From assembly GCA_900543975.1 (NCBI GenBank), contig UQTI01000043.1:1-24786 (forward strand): a stretch of DNA of 24,786 nt. The letters run 5' to 3'. Position 1 is the first letter of the stretch. Every line of letters begins with the position of its first letter. The translations under genes were made by a program, and so were the position numbers. Under the pieces are notes generated by a model. The model was not told the DNA's origin. It did no database searches and was given only the letters and a program-made list of their open reading frames with translations. Below are positions 1 to 6,905 of the stretch, piece by piece. Source of the DNA: an uncultured Prevotella sp. GTDB taxonomy: Bacteria; Bacteroidota; Bacteroidia; Bacteroidales; Bacteroidaceae.

Positions 1-754
1 TCTCCTGGCAGTACTTCTCCACTACCTCAGGGATGCGGTCGTAGTACTCGTTGCTAGCCTCACGGTGTGTGAAGAATGTCTCGGGGTTCTCGGCTGTACC
101 GCGTGTTACAGGACGCTCAGGTGTGAGCGCACGGTCGCGGAAGCGCTTGATATATTCGGGGTTTACCAACGGACGGATGTCTTCCATGTCCATCTCCTCG
201 ATCTTATGATACTCGTGAGAGGTGCGGAAACCGTCGAAGAAGTTGATGAACGGAACCGAGGTCTCGAGGGTTGCGAGGTGAGGAACAGCCGAGAGGTCCA
301 TTACCTCCTGCACAGAACCTGAGCAGAACATGGCGAAGCCGGTCTGGCGGCAAGCCATGACGTCCTGGTGGTCGCCGAAGATACAGAGCGAGTGAGAAGC
401 CAGGGTACGGGCTGACACGTTGAAGACGCAAGGCAGCAGCTCACCGGCCACTTTGTACATGTTGGGGATCATCAGCAACAGACCCTGTGAGGCTGTGTAG
501 GTGGATGTGAGAGCACCTGCCTGGAGCGATCCGTGGAGAGCGCCGGCAGCACCTGCCTCCGACTCCATTTCCTGGATAGAAACTCGCTGACCGAAGAGGT
601 TCTTGCGACCCTTGGCAGCCCACTCGTCTACATGCTCAGCCATGGGCGATGACGGAGTGATAGGATAGATTGCAGCAACCTCTGTGAACATGTAGCTCAC
701 ATGAGCGGCAGCTGTGTTACCATCACAAGTGATAAACTTTTTTTCTTTAGCCAT
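1..754 (-). CDS. nifJ: Pyruvate:ferredoxin (flavodoxin) oxidoreductase, N-terminal part (partial)
   Basis: This is the first 251 codons of a gene that continues past the left edge. I translated it from the reverse complement; it starts at the ATG at 754 (MAKEKKFITCDGNTAAAHVS). The family oxidatively decarboxylates pyruvate to acetyl-CoA and passes electrons to ferredoxin or flavodoxin, using thiamine diphosphate and iron-sulfur clusters, in the cytoplasm of anaerobes. Seen here are the hallmarks of the N-terminal pyrimidine-binding domain: YPITPSSPMAEHVDEW, the EMESEAGAAGALHG stretch, TSTYTASQGLLLMIPNM, and FFDGFRTSHE near residue 195. The cluster-binding and C-terminal ThDP domains lie outside the window. 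No frameshift is seen. Its upstream side holds a 106-bp half-palindrome repeat and then the end of an ATPase gene on the same strand; I see no clear TAnnTTTG box of its own. Confidence 0.95.
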   Translation of the reverse strand, partial: MAKEKKFITCDGNTAAAHVSYMFTEVAAIYPITPSSPMAEHVDEWAAKGRKNLFGQRVSIQEMESEAGAAGALHGSLQAGALTSTYTASQGLLLMIPNMYKVAGELLPCVFNVSARTLASHSLCIFGDHQDVMACRQTGFAMFCSGSVQEVMDLSAVPHLATLETSVPFINFFDGFRTSHEYHKIEEMDMEDIRPLVNPEYIKRFRDRALTPERPVTRGTAENPETFFTHREASNEYYDRIPEVVEKYCQE

Positions 755-810
755 TTTGTTATAAATAAAATGTTAGTGTATTGTCGTTAATGTTGTTTCT
801 TTGTTTTAAC

Positions 811-916
811 TTAAGTTTCGCAAGCGAAAGAAGTTATTGGAAGTTATAGGAAGATAACTCGCTTTGCTCGTGAAGTTAACGGACATATGCCATGCTATTT
901 GAGCAATAAAGCTATT
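811..916. repeat. Half copy of a dispersed palindromic repeat
   Basis: This 106-bp stretch is nearly identical to 5427-5533. The first ~67 bases differ at only one position, and both copies end with the same 13 bases (caataaagctatt). It opens with a small hairpin, TTTCGC-aa-GCGAAA, followed by repeated gaagtta-type words. It fills most of the space between the ATPase gene and nifJ, and its last base is the first base of the ATPase stop-codon complement. Compared with the 5.4-kb copy, only the left arm and centre are present. Confidence 0.9.
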
Positions 917-2103
917 CAATAGATGAAGCCGAAGAGCCAAAGGGGTATGCGGTTGTCGTGGCCTGTCTCGGTTCCGTAGCGTGCGTAGATGGTGTCGGGG
1001 TTGCAGCGCGTGTGGTGGGCGGCAGCCGCGTCGCACACTCTGAATTTCAGACCGCCGTCGACGATGTATTGTCCTTCCTTTCCGCTGTGGTTGACTGTGT
1101 GGTCTTTCCAGAGGGCGTGGACGAGGAATGTCTCCATGATGTCCTGCCTGTGACACTCTATGGGGTAGATGGCGTACATGAGGTTGGGGTTGTGCATCAT
1201 GACCTTCGACGGCTTCTTTGGAAACTCTTCGCCGACGGGGTAGAGGATGTTGATGAGGCGTGCGTCGGAAAGATACTTGATGTAGTTCATGACCGTTGCG
1301 CGGCTTGTCTCTATCTCCTGTGCCAGATTGCTTATGTTAGGTGCCTTAGGCCCTCCTGTGGCGAGGAGGTAGAACAGCTTTTTTATCTTGGTGAGATATT
1401 TCAGCTCTATCTGCTTTATGAGCAGAATGTCGACCTCGGCCATCATGTTCATGGTCTTGAGAAGGTTCTCTTCAAAGTTGCGGTTCTCAAGGAAGAAGGG
1501 GTAGAAGCCGTGGTGCAGATATTGCTGGAAATGTTGCGCTGGGCTGACCTTGGGCAGGATGTCCTTCACGATCTGTTCGTGGTTGTGCAAGATGTCGTCG
1601 AGCGTTATCGCCTTGAAGCGGTTGCCCGTCTGGAGGTTCAGAAACTCTCTGAAGGAGAAGCCGCGCAGGTTGTAGCGTTTCACGATGCTGTCGAGCTCGG
1701 GGGTGTCTTCCTTCAGGCGCATGACGCTGGAGCCTGTGAACACGATTTTCAGGCCTGGCAGCTCGTCGTAGCAACGCCGCAGCTCCGTGCTCCAGCAGGG
1801 CTGCTTGAACACCTGGTCTATGAGCAGGGTGCGTCCGCCTTGACGGTAGAAGTCGGTGGCGAAGTCGGCAATGCCGCGTCCCTGGAAATAGAAGTTGTTC
1901 ATGTTGATGTAGAGACATTTCTTGTCGGCCACATTGAAATGTTCTTTCGCATATTGCAGCAGGAAAGTTGTCTTTCCTATGCCACGGGTGCCTTTGATGC
2001 CGATCATGCGGTCGTCCCAGTTGATTTCGTCCATAAGGGCTCGACGAACCGGTGCGTTTGTGTGCTCCACAAGGTAAGCATGTGTTTTGAAGAAAGCATC
2101 CAT
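916..2103 (-). CDS. AAA_14/DUF4143-type ATPase (COG1373-like) with variant Walker B
   Basis: This 395-residue protein belongs to the widespread predicted ATPase group that pairs an AAA_14 P-loop domain with a C-terminal DUF4143-like region; the cellular role of the group is largely unknown. The Walker A motif is GTRGIGKT at residues 38-45. The Walker B strand reads TLLIDQV (residues 92-98), so the usual catalytic Glu after the Asp is Gln97. A VFTGSS strand (residues 121-126) fits the sensor position. The C-terminal half includes a winged-helix-like segment (ISNLAQEIETSRATVMNYIK), typical of the family. A TTTG-19-TAnnTTTG promoter lies about 190 bp upstream on the same strand, which suggests a monocistronic gene with a long leader. 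Confidence is high for the family and low for function. Confidence 0.88.
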   Translation of the reverse strand: MDAFFKTHAYLVEHTNAPVRRALMDEINWDDRMIGIKGTRGIGKTTFLLQYAKEHFNVADKKCLYINMNNFYFQGRGIADFATDFYRQGGRTLLIDQVFKQPCWSTELRRCYDELPGLKIVFTGSSVMRLKEDTPELDSIVKRYNLRGFSFREFLNLQTGNRFKAITLDDILHNHEQIVKDILPKVSPAQHFQQYLHHGFYPFFLENRNFEENLLKTMNMMAEVDILLIKQIELKYLTKIKKLFYLLATGGPKAPNISNLAQEIETSRATVMNYIKYLSDARLINILYPVGEEFPKKPSKVMMHNPNLMYAIYPIECHRQDIMETFLVHALWKDHTVNHSGKEGQYIVDGGLKFRVCDAAAAHHTRCNPDTIYARYGTETGHDNRIPLWLFGFIY

Positions 2104-2291
2104 GTCTTGAAAGAACCTTTTATATTTAATTATTGTATATTCTTATTTTCTTTTTATGGGGGCTAAAGGGCGACATTAAGCAAGCATAACATGTCAGCTT
2201 CTTTCAATGTGTCTGCATGAGACGTGTAAAGCATGACAATGTGTCTGGTCTTGATATGCATGATGCCACGACATTAGCGCCTTTATTTGTG

Positions 2292-2322
2292 CAAAGTTAA
2301 TACTTTTTTCAAAAAATGCAAA
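2292..2322 (-). promoter_or_regulatory. Bacteroidota-type promoter for the ATPase gene
   Basis: Read on the minus strand, TTTG (complement of 2319-2322) is followed after 19 nt by TAACTTTG (complement of 2292-2299). This matches the Bacteroidota sigma-ABfr consensus TTTG / TAnnTTTG with its normal spacing. Transcription would start near 2285 and run toward the ATPase gene. Confidence 0.75.
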
Positions 2323-2402
2323 CTCTATATTGCAAAATAACGTTATTTTTTTTGTGCGGACAGACGTGCGCCTTGCCGTTGGGGCTTTAAGGCCAATGAG
2401 AA

Positions 2403-2436
2403 AAGCCCCGACAGGCGTTGTGTGCTGTCGGGGCTT
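2403..2436 (-). terminator. Intrinsic terminator after the small ORF
   Basis: A perfect 12-bp stem, AAGCCCCGACAG (2403-2414) with CTGTCGGGGCTT (2425-2436), has a 10-nt loop. On the minus strand it is followed by a short T run. It lies 45 bp beyond the stop codon of the 53-codon ORF and would end that transcript. Confidence 0.85.
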
Positions 2437-2481
2437 GGAGAGGTTTGTGAGGTGAGCGCCCGTGTGGGGCGGGGTGGGGCG

Positions 2482-2643
2482 TCACGGTTGTTTCTTGTCG
2501 AGATAGCCTTTTGTGAACATGTCGTAGCTGAGGGCCTCAAGTTCTGAAAGCGACATCTCGGCCAGCGCACGTTCTATGCGGCTTATTATTTCTTGGCGCC
2601 GCGCGTCGCCTGTGTCGGCGTCGTTGAAGAAATGGCGTCTCAT
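2482..2643 (-). CDS. Small conserved-looking protein, 53 aa, unknown function
   Basis: An ATG-initiated ORF of 53 residues begins MRRHFFNDADTGDARRQEI and ends GYLDKKQP. It lies 54 bp downstream of the DUF3127 gene on the same strand, and a strong terminator follows it. This makes it the likely last gene of a two-gene unit. The sequence is charged and looks helical (RIERALAEMSLSELEALSYD), with no signal peptide or membrane segment. I do not recognise a family. Support comes from its position between a gene and its terminator and from a plausible soluble composition, not from homology, so it could be a chance ORF. Confidence 0.55.
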   Translation of the reverse strand: MRRHFFNDADTGDARRQEIISRIERALAEMSLSELEALSYDMFTKGYLDKKQP

Positions 2644-2697
2644 GTGTTGCCTTTGTTCTTTAAAACCAGCCTTTGCCTATAAAAAGAGAGGTGATGC

Positions 2698-3117
2698 TTA
2701 GAAGGGCAGGTCGTCGGCGTTCTGCTCGGCCTTGGCAGCAAACGGGTCGGCAGCGGGCTGTGCGGAAGCCTGGGCTGCTGGCTGTGCGGGAGCCTGAGCC
2801 GTGAAGGCAGCGGGCGACACGGGAGCCTGCATTGAAGCAACAGCGTTGGGGTCTACCTGGCGCACGTCGAAGGCGCGTATGCTGTTGAACCAGCGGCCGT
2901 TATATTCGTGGGCGTCGATGTCGAACGACACGTTGATCTCCTGTCCTACCTGTATGTTGAAACGCTGCAGACGGTCGGATCCAAGCACAGAGAACACCAT
3001 CTTCTTGGGGTAATTGTCGTGGGTCTCAATGACAAAATCTTGAGCTGTCCATTCACCGCGTGAAGACACGCCGCTTCTCGGGTCAAGAGCAGCTATCACT
3101 TTTCCTTGTAATTCCAT
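2698..3117 (-). CDS. DUF3127 protein, OB-fold-like, with SSB-type acidic C-terminal tip
   Basis: This 139-residue protein begins MELQGKVIAALDPRSGVSSR. It matches my recollection of the DUF3127 family of Bacteroidota, which is thought to resemble single-stranded DNA-binding OB folds. The conserved core covers about residues 1-90 and includes GEWTAQDFVIETHDNYPKKM, RFNIQVGQEINVSFDIDA and GRWFNSIRAFDVR. A low-complexity Ala/Gln/Pro linker (about residues 92-128) leads to the tail NADDLPF. The layout of core, flexible linker and acidic tip ending in Pro-Phe is that of bacterial SSB, whose tip recruits repair and replication proteins. DNA binding and partner recruitment are inference. It is followed by a 53-codon ORF and a terminator. 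It diverges from dnaN across about 290 bp. Confidence 0.85.
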   Translation of the reverse strand: MELQGKVIAALDPRSGVSSRGEWTAQDFVIETHDNYPKKMVFSVLGSDRLQRFNIQVGQEINVSFDIDAHEYNGRWFNSIRAFDVRQVDPNAVASMQAPVSPAAFTAQAPAQPAAQASAQPAADPFAAKAEQNADDLPF

Positions 3118-3166
3118 AAAATTGATTGATTTTTATATATTATATTATGTGTTTAAATTGTCTCGG

Positions 3167-3270
3167 CTTTTATTGCACCACGGGGCTGCTTCTGCGCTTG
3201 TCAAAGCTCCGTTTGGCTTGCTCCGGTGCCGTGAGCCGTTCGCGTCATCGCGTAATGGTGCAATTAAAAA
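3167..3270. repeat. GC-rich inverted-repeat island between the DUF3127 gene and dnaN
   Basis: Inverted arms ATTGCACCA (3172-3180) and TGGTGCAAT (3256-3264), extendable outward with a one-base indel through an A/T run, enclose about 75 bp that is clearly GC-richer than the flanks. A small internal hairpin, CGCG-tcat-CGCG, sits at 3241-3252. No ORF is credible inside. It resembles a small repeat element, but I see no second copy in this window. Confidence 0.5.
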
Positions 3271-3323
3271 TCTTCGCGAAATTAATAAATATAGTTGACA
3301 AAAACAAAATAAACGTTGCTTTT

Positions 3324-3355
3324 TTTGTTTAGTCCACCCCTTTTTTGTATTTTTG
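3324..3355 (+). promoter_or_regulatory. Bacteroidota-type promoter for dnaN
   Basis: TTTG at 3324-3327 is followed after 20 nt by TATTTTTG (3348-3355), matching TTTG / TAnnTTTG. Transcription would start about 45 nt before the dnaN ATG at 3412. This argues against the longer in-frame start at 3316, which would lie upstream of the transcription start. Confidence 0.75.
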
Positions 3356-3411
3356 TGGCTAATTTGAGAACTCTGATTAAAAAAATTAAAAACTACAAAA
3401 ATATTACATCA

Positions 3412-4536
3412 ATGCGATTTACGTTATCAAGCAGTCTGCTTAACAGTCAGCTGCAAACTCTCTCAAAAGTTATCAACAGCAAGAATTCTCTTCCTATCCT
3501 CGACTGCATCTTGTTTGAGGTAGGCGACGGTCAGCTCACGCTCACAGCAAGCGACAAGGAGAATGTTATGACAATTGTGCTCGCCCTCGACGCATGCGAG
3601 GGTGCCGGAGCGTTCGCACTTCCCAAGACAACCGTAATTGACGCCGTGAAGGAGCTTCCTGAGCAGCCTCTCACCTTTGATGTCAAAGAAGACACGCTGG
3701 CCCTTACCATCACCTACCAGAACGGTATGTACCAGTTTGTTGCGCAGAACGCAGAGGAGTTTCCCAAGGCCAAGAGCCTGAGCGACGATGCTGCCACGCT
3801 GACCATGGACGTGACCATGCTCGCCGACAACCTCACACGCTCGCTCTTCGCTACAGCACAGGACGAGCTGCGCCCCGTGATGAACGGCATCTATTTTGAC
3901 CTCACCCCCGACTGTCTGGCGATCGTTGCCAGCGACGGCCACAAGCTCGTGCGCAACCGCAACTTTGAGGTGAAGAGCGAGGCTCCCGCTTCGTTCATCC
4001 TGCCTTCAAAGCCCGCCGCCCTGCTCAAGCTGATGACAGGCAAGGCCGAGGGCGAGGCTGGTGTGAGCTTCGACAGCAACAATGCCTGCTTCACCATTGC
4101 CAACGCAACGCTCACCTGCCGCCTGATCGAGGGACGTTACCCCAACTATAACTCGGTCATTCCGCAGGACAACCCCAACAAGCTCACCGTCGACCGCAAG
4201 GCCCTCATCGGTGCCCTGCGCCGCGTGCTGCCCTTCGCAAGCGAGAGTACACAGTCGGTCCGTCTGCACATCGACGGAGCGAAGCTCATCGTGTCGTCAG
4301 AGGACGTCGACTTCGCAAAGACTGCCAAGGAGGCCGTTACCTGCGAATATGAGGGCCGCACCATGGACATCGGCTTCAAGTGTCCTTCGCTCATCGAGAT
4401 CCTTTCAAACATGGACAGCGACGAGGTGACCATAGCCCTTGCCGACCCCAGCCGTGCCGGCGTTATAGAGCCCTCTGTGCAGCCTGACAATGCCGAGGTG
4501 CTGATGCTCATCATGCCGATGCTTCTGAACGATTAA
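3412..4536 (+). CDS. dnaN: DNA polymerase III subunit beta (sliding clamp)
   Basis: The 374-residue product begins MRFTLSSSLLNSQLQTLSKV and has the usual beta-clamp length. The clamp is a ring-shaped homodimer of three repeated domains per subunit that tethers DNA polymerases and repair factors to DNA. Recognisable family segments are SKNSLPILDCILFEV in domain 1, LVRNR and FILPSKPAALL in domain 2, and RLIEGRYPNYNSVIPQ before domain 3. The C-terminus ends in VLMLIMPMLLND, close to the usual M-P-[MV]-R/L-type end that forms part of the partner-binding cleft. I chose the start at 3412 because of the promoter position. The stop is 9 bp before the exonuclease gene, so the two are probably co-transcribed. 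The umuC-like protein in this window carries a motif able to dock on this clamp. Confidence 0.95.
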   Translation: MRFTLSSSLLNSQLQTLSKVINSKNSLPILDCILFEVGDGQLTLTASDKENVMTIVLALDACEGAGAFALPKTTVIDAVKELPEQPLTFDVKEDTLALTITYQNGMYQFVAQNAEEFPKAKSLSDDAATLTMDVTMLADNLTRSLFATAQDELRPVMNGIYFDLTPDCLAIVASDGHKLVRNRNFEVKSEAPASFILPSKPAALLKLMTGKAEGEAGVSFDSNNACFTIANATLTCRLIEGRYPNYNSVIPQDNPNKLTVDRKALIGALRRVLPFASESTQSVRLHIDGAKLIVSSEDVDFAKTAKEAVTCEYEGRTMDIGFKCPSLIEILSNMDSDEVTIALADPSRAGVIEPSVQPDNAEVLMLIMPMLLND

Positions 4537-4545
4537 TATTTTATA

Positions 4546-5412
4546 ATGAAACTGAATATCACCAAGCCCCTTGTTGTCTTTGACCTTGAGACAACGGGGC
4601 TTGATCTTGTTAACGACAGGATCATACAAATTTCTTATATAAAGGTAATGCCGTCGGGCGAGGAGAAGCGTGAAAACATTTTCGTGAACCCGGGAAAGCC
4701 CATACCGCCGTTGGTGCAGCAGCTCACGGGCATTACAGATGCCGACGTGGCCGACGCACCCTCGTTCAAGAGTATGGCTGCCTCGCTGGCTACAAAGTTT
4801 AAGGGTTGCGACTTTGCCGGTTTCAACTCAAACCATTTCGACATCCCCATGCTTGCCGAGGAGTTTCTCCGTGCTGGCATCGACTTCGATTTCTCCAGCT
4901 GCCGCCTGATCGACGCGCAGACCATCTTCCACAAGATGGAGCGACGCAACCTGGCTGCCGCATACAAGTTTTATTGTGGCAGAAAGATGGAGGACGACTT
5001 TGAGGCCCACCGTGCCGACCAAGACACGGAGGCAACCTATCGTGTGCTCATGGGAGAGCTCGACAAGTATAGCGCGGAGAACCAGACAGAGCCCGAGAGA
5101 CAGTTGGCCAACGACATGGATGTGCTGGCAGAGTTTTCCAAGAACAACGACAATGTCGACTTTGCAGGACGCATAGTGTGGAAAGAGGTCACGGGAGCCG
5201 ACGGCAAGCCCGTCATGGGAGCCGACGGCAAGCCCCTGCGTCAGGAGGTCTTCAACTTTGGCAAGCACAAGGGACTGCCCGTGGCTGATGTGCTGAAGAG
5301 AGACCCGGGCTATTTCAGCTGGATGCTTGGAGGCGATTTCACTTATAACACCAAGCAGGTGCTCACGCGCATAAGGCTGAGAGAGTTTAATAACCGTAAC
5401 GGTTTGAAATGA
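4546..5412 (+). CDS. DEDDh 3'-5' exonuclease, Pol III epsilon-like, with ExoX-like C-terminal domain
   Basis: This 288-residue protein has an N-terminal RNase T/epsilon-type exonuclease fold. The metal-binding residues are visible: Asp13 and Glu15 in VVFDLETTG, Asp99 in NSNHFDIPML, and the HxxxxD pair His155/Asp160 in EAHRADQDTEA. These residues coordinate two metal ions for 3'-5' hydrolysis. After a linker, the C-terminus (about residues 233-280, VFNFGKHKGLPVADV...YFSWML) matches the small domain found behind ExoX-like nucleases in Bacteroidota. The linker has a duplicated GADGKP (24-nt period near 5194-5234). It lies 9 bp after dnaN, which fits a proofreading or repair exonuclease. Whether it is the replicative proofreader cannot be decided from the sequence alone. 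Confidence 0.88.
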   Translation: MKLNITKPLVVFDLETTGLDLVNDRIIQISYIKVMPSGEEKRENIFVNPGKPIPPLVQQLTGITDADVADAPSFKSMAASLATKFKGCDFAGFNSNHFDIPMLAEEFLRAGIDFDFSSCRLIDAQTIFHKMERRNLAAAYKFYCGRKMEDDFEAHRADQDTEATYRVLMGELDKYSAENQTEPERQLANDMDVLAEFSKNNDNVDFAGRIVWKEVTGADGKPVMGADGKPLRQEVFNFGKHKGLPVADVLKRDPGYFSWMLGGDFTYNTKQVLTRIRLREFNNRNGLK

Positions 5413-5418
5413 AACGTC

Positions 5419-5618
5419 TTACTAATTTAAGTTTCGCAAGCGAAAGAAGTTATTGGAAGTTATAGGAAGATAACTCGCTTCGCTCGTGAAGTTAATGGAC
5501 AAATGTCTTGTTGTTTAAGCCAATAAAGCTATTGTCCGTTAACTTCTTGAACGACCGAAGGGAGTGTTAACTTCTTTAATTCCATTAACTTCTGAACTTG
5601 CGAAAGTTCAATTACTAA
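5419..5618. repeat. Near-palindromic ~200-bp intergenic element (full copy)
   Basis: The left arm (5419-5505) and the reverse complement of the right arm (5532-5618) align along nearly their whole length. Shared words in the same order include TAATT, TTTCGCAAG, GAAGTTA, GCTTCG or CCTTCG, CGT, and AAGTTAAYGGACA. The centre is a short region around 5506-5531. Transcribed, it would form one long imperfect hairpin. The left arm plus centre is almost identical to 811-916. It separates the exonuclease gene from coaBC and contains no ORF. Confidence 0.85.
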
Positions 5619-5633
5619 TTAAAGTGTAAAGCA

Positions 5634-6839
5634 ATGCTAAAAGGCAAGAAAATAGTTCTCGGCATTACAGGATCAATAGCGGCCTACAAGGCTTGCAACA
5701 TCATAAGGCTGCTCGTGAAGCGTGGAGCCGAGGTGCAGGTCGTCATTACGCCTGCCGGCAAAGAGTTTATAACGCCCATCACCCTGTCGGCCCTCACGCA
5801 GAAGCCTGTGATCTCCGACTTCTTCTCTCAGCGCGACGGCACATGGCATTCGCATGTGGCGCTCGGGCTGTGGGCCGACGCCATGCTCGTGGCACCTTGC
5901 ACGGCAAGCACGCTGGGCAAGATGGCGCACGCCATTGCTGACAACATGCTCATAACGACCTATCTCTCCATGAAGGCTCCCGTGTTTGTGGCTCCTGCCA
6001 TGGACCTCGACATGTTTGCGCACCCTTCGACCAAGGCTAACCTGGCGCTGATAGAGAGCTACGGCAACCACATCATTGAACCTCAGAGCGGCTTCCTGGC
6101 AAGCGGACTGGAGGGCAAGGGACGCATGGAGGAGCCAGAGGCCATTGTCGATGCGCTCGATGCTTATTTCGACTCGCTCACGCCGTCGCTCCTCCGCGGC
6201 AAGAGGGTGCTCATAACGGCCGGTCCCACATACGAGAAGATTGACCCTGTGCGCTTCATCGGCAACTACTCTACGGGCAAGATGGGCTTCGCCATTGCCG
6301 AGGAGTGTCGCCGACGCGGGGCAGAGGTGGTGCTCGTGGCAGGGCCTGTGAGCCAGACCTGCCACAAGGCGATCAGGCGTGTGGACGTGGAGAGCTGCGA
6401 GGAGATGTTCAACGCGGCGAACGAAGCGATGGACGAGGCCGACATTGCCGTCATGGCAGCTGCCGTGGCCGACTACCGTCCTGCTGTTCTGGCCGACAGG
6501 AAGATCAAACGCGAGAAGACGGGGGCCATGACCCTCGACCTGCTGCCCACACACGACATCGCCGCCGCGCTTGGAGCAAAGAAGCGCGACGGACAGCTGC
6601 TTGTGGGCTTCGCCCTTGAAACCGACAACGCCATGGCCAACGCTCAGGAAAAGCTTGTGAGAAAGAATCTTGACATGATTGTCGTCAACTCGCTGCAGAA
6701 CGAAGGCACCTGCTTCCAGTCGGACAACAACAAGGTAACGATCATGGGCCACGGGTTTGTTGAAGAATATGACAAAAAGCCCAAGAGCGAGGTGGCGAAA
6801 GACATTGCTGACCAGTTGGAGGCTTTGTTGCAGCCATAA
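5634..6839 (+). CDS. coaBC: Bifunctional phosphopantothenoylcysteine decarboxylase / phosphopantothenate-cysteine ligase
   Basis: The 401-residue protein has the usual CoaBC length and two-domain order, and catalyses two consecutive steps of coenzyme A synthesis in the cytoplasm. The N-terminal flavoprotein CoaC half (about 1-180) shows GITGSIAAYKA, the His74 motif SHVALGLWADAM, and VAPCTASTLGKMAHAIADN. Two usual active-site positions differ: the PAMN motif reads PAMD (Asp124), and the ACG of the substrate-recognition clamp reads ASG (Ser157 for the usual Cys). The CoaB half begins near residue 190 with LITAGPTYEKIDPVRFIGN and STGKMG, and includes the lysine motif KIKREK. It follows the palindromic element and precedes the DUF4835 gene, an order typical of Bacteroidota. 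A functional enzyme is still expected. Confidence 0.95.
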   Translation: MLKGKKIVLGITGSIAAYKACNIIRLLVKRGAEVQVVITPAGKEFITPITLSALTQKPVISDFFSQRDGTWHSHVALGLWADAMLVAPCTASTLGKMAHAIADNMLITTYLSMKAPVFVAPAMDLDMFAHPSTKANLALIESYGNHIIEPQSGFLASGLEGKGRMEEPEAIVDALDAYFDSLTPSLLRGKRVLITAGPTYEKIDPVRFIGNYSTGKMGFAIAEECRRRGAEVVLVAGPVSQTCHKAIRRVDVESCEEMFNAANEAMDEADIAVMAAAVADYRPAVLADRKIKREKTGAMTLDLLPTHDIAAALGAKKRDGQLLVGFALETDNAMANAQEKLVRKNLDMIVVNSLQNEGTCFQSDNNKVTIMGHGFVEEYDKKPKSEVAKDIADQLEALLQP

Positions 6840-6905
6840 GGCACAACGGGCTTTCTGTGAGACGGTTATGTTGTACGAACTTTAACAAACAAAGAAGCAT
6901 CTGTT

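Larger units (their letters stand above)
2104..2481. other. Intergenic region: long ATPase leader, promoter and a terminator
   Basis: This 378-bp stretch has no credible gene. It holds the minus-strand promoter of the ATPase gene (2292-2322), the roughly 180-nt leader between that promoter and the ATPase start, and the terminator of the DUF3127/small-ORF unit (2403-2436). The leader contains an 11-bp direct repeat, CAATGTGTCTG, at 2205-2215 and 2237-2247. No riboswitch fold is recognised. Confidence 0.6.

Noticed and set aside
958..2166. 402-codon plus-strand ORF opposite the ATPase gene
   Set aside because: Its translation has biased, low-information composition rich in Val, Gly and Cys, and it lies wholly antisense to a protein with clear ATPase motifs.
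3316..3411. N-terminal extension of DnaN
   Set aside because: It overlaps the promoter, is hydrophobic and Lys/Asn-rich by chance, and beta clamps start at the MRFTLSS position.
5673..6752. 359-codon minus-strand ORF opposite coaBC
   Set aside because: It is antisense to a confident enzyme gene, is His/Arg/Val-rich and has no recognisable domain.
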